Shown here one piece after another: positions 24,033-37,830 of a DNA stretch of 64,000 bases (position 1 is the first letter of the stretch; each line of letters starts with the position of its first letter). Origin of the DNA: Vespa crabro (lineage: Eukaryota > Arthropoda > Insecta > Hymenoptera > Vespidae); the NCBI RefSeq assembly GCF_910589235.1, contig NC_060958.1, positions 5,499,713 through 5,563,712 on the forward strand. Reading direction: 5' to 3'. Under the pieces are notes generated by a model that worked only from the letters and a program-made list of their open reading frames with translations, was not told where the DNA came from and made no database searches. Made by a program: the position numbers and the translations under genes.

Positions 24033-24923
24033 TTTCAAATTGAAACAATCATACGTTTACATATTACCATAGCTATTTGATAACTTTTCACTGGTAACTG
24101 ATCGACCGTACAGAGCATCATCTAACGATGAGATATATAACCAAAGTGTAGTTTGAGTTCCTATTGATAGGCAATACATTCATACATGACTGTATGAAAA
24201 CAAATTATTAATTAATAATTATATAAAACTCGAATATATATTTGTGTGATAAAAATATAGTTTCTAATAGAAAAATTATTTTAACAAATATAATAAACAC
24301 TTATTCTTTGTTTTTAGTGATCACTATATAAGTCTTCTGCATGTTATACTTTTATAAAATAAAGATATTCATGAACTTTTCATCCCTCAACTTGGAAAAA
24401 GAATAAAAAGAAATGAAAATACAAAGAATTCGATGAATACTTCTCTAGATGGACAGATATCACCAGATAAAAGCATCAATTTATAAAATGAGGAAAAGAA
24501 AGTAAAAGAAAAGACTGACGTAAAAGAAGAAAACGTATATAACTGATAAATAAGAGGTTTGTATGTACATACGACATTATACCAAAGGGTGTATTTTCAA
24601 GCAATTCTATTATTAGGATTGCTTGAAAAATTCTGCGAAAAGAAATCTTATCGATTGGATCGATACTTCACAAACTTTTCTATCGGAAATTATAGGATAA
24701 ACGTGAATACAAAATTATACGCTTTCATGTATCACTCACACTTCAATAATTATATACAATACGCGCGCAAAAAAAAGAAAGGAAAAATACTAGCTAAAGA
24801 AAAACTTGAATCTTTCGTGACTTTATCATTTTCTTTGGTGCTTCTTAAAAGAACATAAGCAAGAATTTTTCCTTAATACCACCAATAGAAAATCTTCAGC
24901 CATTCGAAATTGAAAACAAAGAA
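24033..24923. other. Intergenic region between divergent TMCO6-like and OR genes
   Basis: About 100 bases next to the TMCO6-like start look like a promoter. The remainder is AT-rich. The 99-codon open frame at 24559-24858 has no domain and a biased Lys/Tyr content, so I do not call it. Confidence 0.5.
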
Positions 24924-27475
24924 ATGGATTCTTTTACTAATCACTATTACAAAATCAATCGTTTACTTTTTTTAATAGTCGGCCAATGGCCTTATCAAGA
25001 TTACAAGATGAAATTTGGTCTTATGATTATCGTATTTTTATATTTTGGTCTAGCTTTGTTAGGTCAGGTAAGAAACATTCGAATGTATATTCTTATTTCT
25101 ATTTATTTCGATATTTCATGAACATCTCTCTCTTTCTCTCTCTCTCTCTCTTTCTCTTTATTTCTTTCTCTCTCATTCTCTCTTTCTCTCTTGTACGATA
25201 TATGATTATTCTTTAAAAACTATAGATATTTAAACTCATTAGAGCTGGACACGATTTGGATCTTATATTCGAAATTTTAATAACATTATTATCCAACGTT
25301 ATTTGCATAACAAGATATTGTAATTGCATTGTCAATGTAAATAAGGTAAGAGATTAAAAAAATAATAAATAAATAAATAAAAAACTATAAAATTCTATTA
25401 AACGAAATATAAAATTTTCCTTGATAATATCGTAGTTTAGAAAATTATTGGAAAATATCAAAGATGTTTGGAATGCAACAAAAATGAAAGAAGAAATTGA
25501 AATAATAAAAATTTATGCTGAAGAAGGTAGAAACTATACTTTGTTTCTTACAGGTAAAAATATTTAAAACCTGTTAAATTTCTATATATTTTTTATATGT
25601 ATAACATTTTATTATTTATTTCAGTATTCAGTTACTTTTCATTAGGCTTCGTAGATTTAATTTCGTTGATGCCGTGCATATTAGATGTCGTTTTACCACT
25701 TAATGATACTAGAACTCGTAAATTTTCATATCAAGCAGAATTTTTTCTCGACGTAGAGATATATTTTTATCCTATTTTATTGCACACGTGGATAACTATG
25801 TTTTTCGGTGTGACCATACTAATCACTACAGAAAGTATATTTCTTATGTTTGCTCAACATTGTTGTAGTATGTTCAAAATACTTTGGTACGTAAATCCAT
25901 GTTTTTATGTATGCGGTTTTTTTTTAACAATTACATACTTCATTGAGAATGGAGTTCATTGGCAATATATGTTGGGAGATTAACAAAAAAATATATCTAA
26001 TCTAATCATGCAATTACAATAAATAAACATCTAATGCGTTATATTGAATTTTAATTCTTTTCTTTTTTGTTTTCAAAAATAAAAATAAATCAATTAATAC
26101 CTTTTTCATTATTGTAATAATTATTATTTCTTGATTGCTGTATGAATGTTTTTTAGTTACAGATTGGAACATGTTTACGATAAAAATTTAGAAAACACCA
26201 ATAGAGATAATGCTTATTACGAGGCTAAATATAGAGTAGCTGATTGTATAAAATATCACACAAAAATTTTAGAGTTGGTATCAATGTGGCTTGGATTCAT
26301 TGAGAGAAACGAATCATCCATAGATTTTTCTTACTACATGAAAACGAATTATCTCATTAGTTGCATCATTAATGATTAGATTTAAATTTCATCATTTTAT
26401 TAAGATATTTCTAATACCGTTTGATATTACATAATTACACACACATACACACTATCAATATTATCGTCGTTACAAATTTATAAAAATTTATAATTATCAC
26501 AGATTATTAACAGAACAATAATTTTTTTCATATTAATTAACTTTTTTCTCTTTGTACATTTTGATTGCATCATGGATGGAAGATATATATGTAAACATCA
26601 AATAACATTCATATAACATGCACATTATCATATAGTAAATGTTAATCATTTAATCACCTTTACTTAAATATTTTTAATGGTAATATCAAAGAGATATTTT
26701 TATTACTTTATATATATATTCTTTATTGTAAAAAAACATTTCGAAACCACAATTTCTTAATTGATATTATATTTTTTCTTAATCAAGGTTCATCGCAACT
26801 GTTATTTCCTACCACGAATTATCCTTTTTTATTCAATTTTTAATCATCGTGATTTTAACGAGTATCGTTTTCGTTCAAGTAAGTAATAACTTTTTATCTG
26901 ATTATTGTTTTATTTTTTTTTTAATTTATTTTCATTTGTTTATGTATATACAATATGGAGTATATTTATATGGGGTATTTATTTTTATTAGATTAAAATA
27001 CTTTTTGGAAAATACGAAGTATTAATATATTTAGCTTTAATAGGAAGCTTTGTGTGTCATGGATATCTTTGTGTTTATCCTGGACAAAAAGTTTTAGATC
27101 ACAGTAATTTATTATTGGAAAAGGCGTTAGTAACATATTTTCAAAATATTGAATTATTTAAATAAATGCATAAGCAAAATACATTTTTATATCAATTCTA
27201 TTAATATGTAGATACAATGGATTCTGGTATCTCGCTCCGACAGAAGCACAAAAATTATTACTGATAATAATAAGAAGAAGTATAAATAGTACTCCATTAA
27301 TTATTATGAAACTATGCGTACTTTCGCATTATAGTTTTGGATTGGTAACGTATAACAAATATATACATACATATATAGGGTCTTATGTTTAATAATTATT
27401 TTTTTAATCTTCTTTTTATTTAAGGTTTTAAAAACGTCAATATCTTATTTCACGGTGCTCTATTCATTTCGATAA
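24924..27475 (+). CDS. Insect odorant receptor (7tm_6 family)
   Basis: Nine exons (24924-25067, 25226-25345, 25436-25553, 25625-25886, 26157-26273, 26788-26878, 26992-27125, 27212-27344, 27425-27475) join in frame to 389 residues, within the normal range for the family. These receptors form ligand-gated cation channels with the co-receptor Orco in olfactory neuron membranes. Several hydrophobic spans of 20 or more residues are visible. The C-terminal exons carry family traits: the ILEFIATVISY region before TM5-TM6, a Y-N-G/FWY segment, and the last-helix SYFTVLYSFR end. The SY motif near the C-terminus is the most conserved OR feature. No frameshift or internal stop was found. It is a single gene here, with no tandem copies. 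A TC microsatellite lies in intron 1 (25127-25190). AATAAA is at 27505-27510. Confidence 0.9.
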
Positions 27476-28317
27476 TAATACATACGTACTTTGATATTCG
27501 TAAAAATAAATCAAAGCTTTTAATATATGTTCATTACGTATATCTACTATATTAATTTTAATTAAATCCTTTTTCTTTACTTTGTACAAATAAATGAGCT
27601 ACAAATATTGTGTGTGTGTGTGTGTGTATATTACTGTTTGTACGAAGGATTGTAAATATTTAATATGTTATCAAATTCGTCTTACAATTAGTTGTATCGT
27701 TGAATCGATGAATCTGTTATTACAAAGACATAATGGAAGATTAATTATATGTTTAATTATATGTTCCATATTAAAAGAATATGTTGAATGTATGAAAATG
27801 ATTAAAAAATATAATTTGAACAATGAGTATAAAATAATGATTAGAATAAAGAAAAATATTTACCTGTAATTGTATTTGGACGAAGTCATTAAACTTATCG
27901 ATGAAGATTAAGTGGCAGAACTTTTAAATTCACACTTTCAACCATTATAATATTTATCGCAACGCACTTCTCTTCTTCTGAATTCATCAAAAATGTAGTA
28001 ATGATTCTAACAAAATGGCAAATAAAAAGGTTTTAACAAGAATATAACATAAATTGTTGTTTTTTGATTTACTAATGAGATGAAGAAATTCTAATCTAAT
28101 ATATGAGAAATATATATGATAATATAAATGATAAATTAAATGTATGAGAATTAATGAAGGAGCAGACCTATACACGTCCAGAAAATTGCGTACACGGACG
28201 AAAACTGAGTAATACAATTGGTAGGAACGAATAAGGAAAGTCTTGCCAATGTTAAACTATCGATTCTCTTTTGATTGTTTACACTTTGCAGGTTCTTCCT
28301 AAATTCTCGGAATAGGG

Positions 28318-28400
<83 letters not shown>

Positions 28401-28759
28401 TTGTAATTAAATATTATCGCGTCAATGACCTTTGATTTCGCTGCTAGCCAGAGACTAGAAATACATAAACAAGAAGTATTTTCATAATTGGTGGGGATCT
28501 TTATATTTTTATCTACATATATCATAATGCTATCTTTCTCTCTCTATTAAAAATTTCGTTGTATGGACTTAAAAAGAGATAGACTTACGTGTGCATACGT
28601 TTAAAATATTATATTTAACGTATTACGTAGTCGTCATAATTTTTCATGTTCTTAGAAAGTAGAAAAATATTAGATCGATATATATAGAGTAGAAAATTAA
28701 TTGCCTACATGTATATGTATATGTGCACTAACGCGCGCACGCGTGTGTGTGTGTGAGTA
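27476..28759. other. Gene desert, left part
   Basis: AT-rich DNA with a (TG)n run near 27610 and a compound microsatellite at 28320-28398. The open frame at 27594-27869 begins in the TG repeat and lacks any domain; I see no gene. Confidence 0.6.
28320..28398. repeat. Compound (AC)n(AT)n microsatellite
   Basis: About 22 AC dinucleotides run directly into about 17 AT dinucleotides. Confidence 0.97.
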
Positions 28760-29345
28760 TAAACAATGTATAATGTACTCGGAGTACGATAAGGTAATAA
28801 TTAAACAATAGTATATGACATTAAAAATCACATAGTTCATATAATGCGTTAACTTTCTTTCACTCTTCGTCGAATGTATAACGTCAACAAGAATGACCAT
28901 TGAAAGGAACATACGAGTTACTACGTTAGTTTCCTCTCGTACTCCGAGGAGTAAACCTCGAAATAGAACTTTCCGTACCACTACATTCAATAATCTTATA
29001 AATATGATCATTTTATAATTGTTTAAACAATACAAAATATACTCGGAGTAATGATGAAATAATAATTAAACAATTTTACATTCCGTAAGGTGTCGCATAT
29101 CTCTTAAGATGAATTGTATTTAGAATATTTTTCTTTCGGCGTGTGTCGATCGTTTAATATCAACAAAAAAGAACATAAGGAAGGACGTTTATTTCTCGGA
29201 GTTCGAAAGGAAACTAACGTCGAAATGCAACTTTTTTGTATACTATAATCATCTTATAGATATGATCATTTTATAATTATTTAAACAATGAATAATGCAC
29301 TCGGAGTACGATGTGATAATAATTAAACAATATTACATTCCATAA
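28760..29345. repeat. Tandem array of a ~260-bp unit with a palindromic core
   Basis: Three occurrences of ACTCGGAGTA start at 28777, 29041 and 29299 (offsets 264 and 258). Each is preceded by TTTAAACAAT or AAACAATG and followed by TAATAATTAAACAAT. The second and third copies also share a TATGATCATTTTATAATT block upstream. The core is itself near-palindromic, and an inverted GTACTCCGAG occurs inside the array near 28938. This is a satellite-like or dispersed repeat of unknown identity. Confidence 0.8.
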
Positions 29346-29499
29346 AGCATCAAAATTACATTTACTGGAATATAGATTTGTACGTGATAAACGCGGATTA
29401 AGGAAACGATGATTTTAAAATTTATACATACAAGAAGTAGATTTTGTAGTACTGTCGAAATAAAATCGACTATACGTAATAGATACAGATTTAAATTCG

Positions 29500-29840
29500 T
29501 AAAAGAAAACATTAATAAATAAGATTATTTTACTAACATTTAAACAATAGAACATTCTTAGCAACATTACAAAGATCGTAAGATAAGATCGATATAAAAT
29601 AAGTTTAATTTAGTCTTTGGACAAACATAAATCGCAAACTCGAGAAGGAATAACTAATAAATAAGATTACTTTACTAATATTTGAACAATCGAATGATGT
29701 TTACCAATATTACAAAGACCGTTAGATACAATCAATATAAAATAAATTCAATTTAGTCTTTCGAGAAATATAAATCAGTAAACTCAGGAGGATATAATTA
29801 ATAAATAAAATTATTTTACTAATATTTAAACGCTAACACC
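29500..29840. repeat. Tandem array of a ~142-bp unit
   Basis: The block AATAAATAAGATTA or a close variant recurs at 29514, 29656 and 29799. The intervening sequence is similar, including ATTACAAAGA, GATATAAAATAA and TTTAGTCTTT blocks. There are about two full copies and a partial third. It shares short AAACAAT-type words with the neighbouring 260-bp array and may be related. Confidence 0.8.
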
Positions 29841-32244
29841 TACAGTTAATGTCGGAACCTGAATTCTTAGTAAGCTCATATCACTCCGGGAATTAGAGTA
29901 GAGTTTTTAAAGTAGATCTCAATAGATATTACTTGTTATATATCGAAATTCGATCTAATACAATGGCGAATGGCTGTATATTACAATATATTTTCAAAAT
30001 TTCTTTAATCTAATTCTGATTAAATATTAAAGGACGAACACTTTACTTATTTGCTAATAATACTTTCACAAATAAATATATTGAATATAATAAAATTCTA
30101 TGGACAAATATCAAGTATATAAATTTGCGACTAAAATCAAGATTTTGTCGATTATTTGATCAAAAATATCAGTTAGTGAATATATACTTATATAATACAT
30201 ATTATTTTTATAAAAAAAATCAAAATATTAGTTCGTTATCACACTCTCTATGAAGTCAAATTTCCAGCACTAAATATTTTTCGTGTTTTCTCCTATAAAA
30301 TTAATTCTCTTTATATTGTGTTGTTACTATTATTATAGCAATGATATACAATATAATAATATAATAATGAGAATAATGAAAAAAGAATTAGAAAAAGAAA
30401 AAATATATTTATATTTATATTATATAAAATAATATTTGATATATATATAAATATTCATTAATTTTCGTATCTATTATATTTATTATCCTTTATGCATTTG
30501 AATCGTAAATTAAATATATACCTGTACTATAGTATATTTATCACAGATTACTGCGATAGGTACGCCATCATTAAAAAATGATATAAATATGATAGAATGA
30601 AAAGTATGACTTCACAACCTATTAGCACTATTTATTCTAATCCAAATTAACCCGATCGTTATATTACGTGCGAGAGAGATATAAGCTATTCAAGCTCATA
30701 TACTGGATTTGTAGTTCATATTTTGCCCATATCTGTCGCTGATATCACACTTCGAATGAAAGACGATGAACTGCGTTAAAGTTAATATTATTTCATATTT
30801 AGTATGTCTTACGTCCTACGTAATGTCTAAACAAAAAATGTATTATCGTTAAATTATAATTTGTTATAATTTAGATTGTTTAAATGAATGTATAATAAGC
30901 AAAGCTATTCATTATTTATACGTAATCTATTGAAAATAAGAATTTCGATTTAATATTTATTGTTTGAGATTTAATGATAGACCGATTGTATGTTGTCACT
31001 AATATCCGAATCAGTTATAAACGAAAAATAGAACAAAATTCTGAAAATCTGATTACTAGTTAATGCGTACAAATAAGCAATCGTCTATTTCACGAAAACA
31101 AAACATACGTCACTCGAGTGTTTATATGAAAATGGTAGTAATGATGGTATGAGATGTTTTTCTCTTTTGCCGCATTGTTCAAGAAGCGCTACTGTACGAA
31201 ACTTCTTTTCATGAAAAATGTTGGAAGCAGCATTTACATCAACAGAATGAGTCAGGTGTAATTCTTGATCGATTTTGATGAATAAAGTCTCATTTAGAGA
31301 ATGAAGCTTTAGAGGATGACATAACTTTTTCGAATTTTTGAAATAGCTTTATTTTTATAGTATAGACTATTCGCGCAAAACACCATTTTTTAATTTTGTT
31401 TTTTTTTCAAATTAAATAAAGCTTTTTATAAATTTGAAAAATTCATGTCCTCGCTTAAAACTTCGTCTATTAAACTAAGGTCCTTGTTCATCAAAATTTA
31501 CGCATGTACTCGTTATTGGCGTAAACCATGGGTAATGAATAGCCTTAATATGCGAAGAGTATTTAATTAATTATAATAAAAATAAATATAATCCACTTTC
31601 TAAAACAAAAAAAAAACAAAAAATAAAAAGAACGATGTAATTAAAATTACAAATTTGCAATCTCTTCTTCATTCTTATGCAAATTTGTTTACATTAATCT
31701 AAATATATTTTTTTAATCATAGATTTCTCTCATGACATATATAAGAAATAAGTATTTCAAGATTATCGTTTAGTTATTAATCAAATCTAAGTAGTTTGAG
31801 AAAAAAAGAACCTAGTATTTGTATATAAAATTTATATACAAAACCGATAAAAAGAAATCCGTCTATATCAACGGAATGTTGTCTATTTTTAATTGAATAA
31901 ACTGCGTTTCCGTTCAACGTGGACAGACGATGGTAAAAATAAATATTCGACTATCTAGTAACGTCTAGATATTTCTGATCTGCTTTTAATATAACGCAAG
32001 AATAGTAATTGTAACAGAAAACTTTCCGACACGAAGTGTGTAAGTTGATAAGTGATCATTTCTAGAATAATAATTTCATCAAAGAATTTGTAATATTCAT
32101 TTGAACGTGTTCCTTGAGATAATATAAATTTATCAATTAATAAACGTGCGTGGAAAAAGATAAAAATTTATTATAAACTTATTTCTTTTTTTACATATAT
32201 TATATAAATTAAAAAAAATATATAATAACATTTTATATACTAAG
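29841..32244. other. Gene desert, right part, up to UNC-45
   Basis: AT-rich DNA with no coding exon recognised. It contains the inverted repeat described separately. The last 400 bases should include the UNC-45 promoter and an untranslated exon, but no clear core element is visible. Confidence 0.55.
31246..31515. repeat. Imperfect long inverted repeat, MITE-like
   Basis: The left arm (about 31246-31355) and right arm (about 31414-31515) are imperfect reverse complements. Matching blocks include TTTTGATGAA against TTCATCAAAA, GGATGACAT against ATGTCCTC, and AGCTTTATTT against AAATAAAGCTTT. The spacer is about 58 bases. No transposase is present. It looks like a miniature inverted-repeat element or a source of hairpin RNA. 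Confidence 0.75.
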
Positions 32245-32750
32245 ATGACAAAAGAAACGTTAACACCGCAAGAGTGGAAGGAAAAGGGTAATGAAGAATT
32301 TAATAAAGGCAATTGGACAGAAGCATTCAGTTCTTACACAAATGCTCTCAAGCTTACAAATGAGGAAAATGCTGAGAAAGCCATTTTTTATAAGAATCGT
32401 GCAGCAGTGTGTTTAAAACAACAAAATTATGACAGAGCGATTAAAGACTGTGATGAAGCACTCAAAATTTGCCCAAAAGATCCGAAAGCTTTATTTCGTA
32501 GATGTCAAGCACTTGAAGCTTTGGAAAGATTTGAGGAGGCATATAGAGATGCTCGTTATATCATATCTACAGATCCTAACAATAAAACAATTCAGCCTAT
32601 AATTGCACGACTACATGAAATTGTACAAGATCGTTATAAGCAGAATTCTCGTGTTAGTTCAAAGGTATATTATTATTTATTTATTTTTTCTATTTATTTT
32701 GTAGTAAATATATAACATAATTAATGTAGCTATTAAAATTTTCTTTGGTA

Positions 32751-32820
<70 letters not shown>

Positions 32821-35374
32821 ATATTTCTTAAATATGTTTATTTGTATATAGGTATCACAAATGATTGATATATCTTTTGATTTACAACAAGATAAAGAAA
32901 AACGGGAAATAGCAATAAATAATCTGTTGGTACTTTCTCGTGAAAGAGCTGGTGCAGAAATAATGTTTAATGAAAGAGTAGTATCTAAAATAACAAAATT
33001 ATTAAAACTAGAAAAAAATGAGGAAATAATTATTGCCGCTATTCGTATTGTTGCTGAATTATGTAAAGACAATATTAATAGAACTGAACAAGTCTTAAGT
33101 ATTATAGGTATACCATGGTGCTTGGAAATGATTAACAGTAAAAATATAGAAAGAGTTAATGCAGCACAATATTGCCTGCAGGTATAATTAATGAGTATTA
33201 TAAGAAATTAATTTTTATACATTTTTGTCATATAAATATAAACATGCATATACATATAACCATATATTTAATATTTCAGATCATACTAAACAGTTATAGT
33301 GGAATGGATAATAAACCAGATACAAAACCTAACAAGGATTTATGTGAACAATATAAGAAAGAAATTGATACCATCTTATCTTGTTTACTATATAGTACAA
33401 CAAATAGAACGATTACTGGCCAAGCCAGGGATGCAATAATAGAACTTATAATGCGGAATATACATTACACTGCACTAAATTGGGCAGAACGTTTGGTAGA
33501 AATCCACGGTCTGCAGAGATTGATGGAAGTTGCCAGTGAGTTAGAGGAATACAAATATGAGTCTGCAATGGATATAACTTCATCTACACGCACCATAATG
33601 AGCGTTTGTTTGGCCAAAATTTATGAAAACATGTATTATGATGCTGCAAAAGAAAAATTCAGAAATGCTATTGATGAATATATAAAAGACAAATTGCTTA
33701 CACCAGATATAGAATCAAAGGTAATAAATTGATATTATAACTTCTCTATCAATAAATGATTTTTAAATTAATTATTTAATATATTTACAGGTACGTGTTG
33801 TTGTTGCAATAACAACACTATTACTTGGACCTTTAGATGTGGGAAATTCAGTTGTTGCTAAAGAAGGTATTATGGAAATGATTCTTGTAATGGCTGGTAC
33901 AGAAGATCCATTGCAACAGAAAGTTGCATGTGAATGTATCATAGCTGCAGCATCTAAAAAGGATAAAGCTACAGCTATAATATCACAAGGTGTAAATATA
34001 CTTAAGAAACTATACCAATCAAAGGATGATTCGATTCGCGTACGAGCTTTAGTTGGATTGTGTAAATTGGGTAGTTTAGGTGGTACAGATGCAACTGTCA
34101 AACCATTTGCTGATGGAGCAACAAAGAAATTAGCAGAAGCTTGTAGAAGATTTTTGATTAATCCTAAAAAACAAAAAGATATGAGAAAGTGGGCTGTAGA
34201 AGGGTTGTCTTATTTAACATTTGATGCCGAAGTTAAAGAAAAATTAATAGAAGATCATGATGCCATTCAGGCGATGATAGAACTTGCCAAAACTGGAGAT
34301 CAGTCTGTACTATATGGAGTAGTTACTACTTTAGTTAATTTATGTAATGCCTATGACAAACAGGAGATGATACCGGAAATGATAGAATTGGCAAAATTTG
34401 CTAAGCACCATATACCACAAGAACATGAATTTGATGATCCAGACTTTTTAAATAAAAGATTAATTACTTTAGCTAAAGCAGGTGTAACGAGTGCTTTAGT
34501 TTCTCTTTCTAAGACAGAGAGTCAGAATAGTAAAGAATTAATAGCACGTGTTTTTAATGCTATATGTAGTCAGCAAGAAGTAAGAGGAATTGTTGTGCAA
34601 CAAGGAGGCGCAAAAATTCTTTTACCCTTGGCTTTAGATGGAACAGATAAAGGAAAGAAACAAGCTTCTCAAGCATTAGCACGTTTAGGCATTACAATAA
34701 ATCCAGAAGTAGCATTTCCTGGACAAAGAATCATGGAAGTTATAAGACCATTTTTGAATCTTTTAAATCCAGAATGTTCAGCATTAGAAAACTTTGAAGC
34801 ATTAATGGCATTATGTAATTTAGCCGGTGTTAATGATACTGTTAGAAAACGTATCCTGAAAGAAGGTGGTTTTTCGAAAATTGACACATATATGTATGAA
34901 GACCATGAAATGCTGAAACGCGCAGCTACACAAGTAATAAACAATTTAATTATATGTGAAGATACAATCAAATATTTTGAACAAGAAAATGACAAAACAA
35001 AATATCTTCTGATTCTTTGTGAAGATGAAGATGAAGATACATGTTTAGCTGCATCTGGAGCGTTAGCAATGTTAACATCAGTAAGCACAAAAGCTATTGA
35101 GAAAATGTTTGATGCACAAAATTGGTTGGAAATATTACGCTTTTTGCTTGCAAATCCCAAATCTGAAATACAACATCGAGGAATAGTTATTATATTAAAT
35201 ATGATGAAAAGTTCAAAAGATGTTGCTGCAAAATTGGTTGAAACAGATATAATGGAAATTTTAATGGCTTTAACACAGAGTGATTCTGTGCAAGATAAAA
35301 AAATTAAAGATTTGGCAATCCAAGCATTAGGAGCTGCTGCTGATTGGAAACTTATTCTTTCTGTAACATCATAA
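32245..35374 (+). CDS. unc-45: UNC-45 myosin chaperone
   Basis: Four exons (32245-32664, 32852-33181, 33280-33720, 33791-35374) join in frame to 924 residues, typical of the family. UNC-45 folds the myosin motor domain with Hsp90 and Hsp70 and is needed for muscle thick filaments. Residues 7 to about 120 contain three TPR motifs (for example WKEKGNEEFNKGNW and FYKNRAAVCLKQ), the Hsp90-binding clamp. A central armadillo region and the C-terminal UCS domain follow, with long helical repeats through the uninterrupted last exon. Insects have one UNC-45 gene serving both muscle and general roles. Intron 1 holds a long (TA)n tract. AATAAA is at 35554-35559. The open frames opposite the last exon are shadows. 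Confidence 0.97.
32755..32817. repeat. (TA)n microsatellite in UNC-45 intron 1
   Basis: About 30 TA dinucleotides close to the exon 2 acceptor. The tract is long enough to extrude a cruciform. Confidence 0.95.
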
Positions 35375-35878
35375 TATCTTAACACGACTCATTACAAAAA
35401 TATTGTATCATTTTAATGAATGTGCCTTATAATGTATTAAATAATTCATTAGAACTTTTTACATTGTATACTAAAACATATTCATAATATTCATTGTATT
35501 TATCATATTTCATTGCATACATTATACTATTTATATATATAATTTTGCAAATAATAAATATAAATAGAGTATTCCGCATTTATTTATATATTATACGGCA
35601 TTGTTACTTAATAAAAAAAAACAATTTTAGAATAGATTCATTAATTTGCAACAAATACATTTTGTATTTTCTAAAACTTTATTTAATATGTAAAATAAAA
35701 TTAAATTAATATGTAAAATAATATGTAAAAAATATATATATGACTGTTATGTATATAATTAAAAAAAATATTTATTACAGTAGTTAATAAAATGTATAAA
35801 AATTGTATATTTGTCATGCAGTATGTATATATACATATATATTATTTCATTTATAGAATAATTTCATGTAAAAACTAC
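35375..35878. other. Convergent 3' ends of UNC-45 and CDC7
   Basis: AT-rich 3' untranslated DNA of two convergent genes, with AATAAA at 35554 for UNC-45. No gene seen. Confidence 0.6.
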
Positions 35879-37777
35879 CTATAATGATAATTTAAAAAAT
35901 GGATGATCTAAAGCTTGTTCCGCTGTAATTCGAGTTTTATGATTTAAATCTAAAAGACTCGTCAATAGTTGGTACGCTTCTTTTGGATATTGTACAAATG
36001 ATGATGGTATCTAAAAATTGGAAAATATATTTTTCATTAGATTTAACTAATAACTAAGAAAGCTTCCTTTAATAATCACAGATAAATCAAAACAAAACAA
36101 ACAAAATACCTTGCTTTTACAATTACTGGTCTGTGGTAAATCTTTGTTTCTTTTTTGCAATTTTTGACATAAAGTCATTAAATCAATTCCTGGTAAATTT
36201 TCACTAACAATAAGTTTTTTACCTAAGTTGATAAATAAAATAAATAAAACATAAGACTATTAAAAACTAGTTTAAAATAATTAAATTTGAAATAATTGAT
36301 AAAAAAGCCAAAGTAAAAAATATATATCAGAAAATTAGAAATAACAATAAAGTACCTAATTTTTGTGCACAATGTTGTAATTTTTGTGTACCAAATATTG
36401 ATATTATTTCTGCTAAAGCTGTACAATCATCAGGTGATCGAAAAAAAGGCTGTGTACTACTCAGGATACATAACATAATTATTCCACTTGCCCAAATGTC
36501 AATTGCTAAAAATTATATACAATATGTATATATATAATTGGTACTCACTATATTAATTATTGTTTCAAAATATAAATTGTTTGCAATTTATACCTGGTGT
36601 TTGTAATGGGTATTTTAATAACACCTCAGGAGCTCTAAACCCTGGAGTGCCTGCTCGAGGTGCTGCTTGGGTAGGATTAGTTAAACATAAGGAACAAATT
36701 TTAGGTTTTCCGAAACATAAACATGTATCGTTCATGTACATTTTTTCTTCAGAAGTATAAGATACTTTCTTGCTATTCTGTAAACATCAAAATATTTGAG
36801 AGAGAGTAACATTAATTTATTTGTGAAAGAAAATAATTTATTGTATAAAAAAAAGTTTACCTCATCACATCTTTTTCGTTTTATAGATTGCATTGTACTA
36901 TTCAGTGATTTCTGATTATTTAATGTTGGTGTTGTATATTTTTGAGCCAATCCAAAATCAACCAATAAATATCTAAAAGTGTTTATTTATTTAGATATAC
37001 AATAGATTATATTTAAATTAGCAATAGATTAAGGGACATTTATTGTCTCCAAATATAGTCACCTTTTATTAAAACGATCATATAAAAAATTACTTGGTTT
37101 AACATCTCTATGTATTATGTTAAATTTGTGTACTCTTCGCAATGCAATTAATAGTGCTCTCATATAATCTCTTGTTTCTTGTACTGTCATATCTTGAATA
37201 TATTCCTGATTAACATGTTTTCATTATTAATCTATTTTCTTTTTTGTATAATAAATTTGAATTACAAGTTATCACTACAAATACTATATGAAAATCAATG
37301 GTGAACTTACAGAAAACTTATCATGTCTCATATATGGCATTACAAATACAACAGATCCTTGATTTCTTAAACATAATTCTAAACTGACAACATGATCTTG
37401 TCCTCTAAAAAATGATAAAATCTTAATTTTCTATAAGTAAATATATATTAAATTAATATTGGTACCTATATATATTTAAATTTAATTTTCTTTAGTATTT
37501 ACCCAATTTGTTTTAAACATTGCAATTCGCGTTCTATCTTTTCTATATGGCAAGTAGGTACCAAATGTTTTAATGCATATTTTTTAGAACCATTAGATGA
37601 TTTTAAAGTAGCTAAGTAAACAGAACTAAATGTGCCTTCTCCAACTTTTCTATGTATATGAAAGAGTTCCTTCAAGAATGGTATATTATTTTTAAGAGCA
37701 ATAACCTTATCATTATTTTCATCTGAATAAAATATTTCTTCTATTAGTATTTCCTAATATATATCTTATATATATTA

Positions 37778-37830
<53 letters not shown>

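Noticed and set aside
27594..27869. 91-codon open frame after the odorant receptor
   Set aside because: It begins in a TG microsatellite and has no receptor motif, domain or splice partner.
28760..29840. CRISPR-like array
   Set aside because: The units are 142 and 260 bases and diverged, without short identical repeats or unique spacers, and the DNA is nuclear insect sequence.
34669..35385. 238-codon open frame on the minus strand
   Set aside because: It lies exactly opposite the UNC-45 last exon and has no domain. It is a codon-bias shadow.
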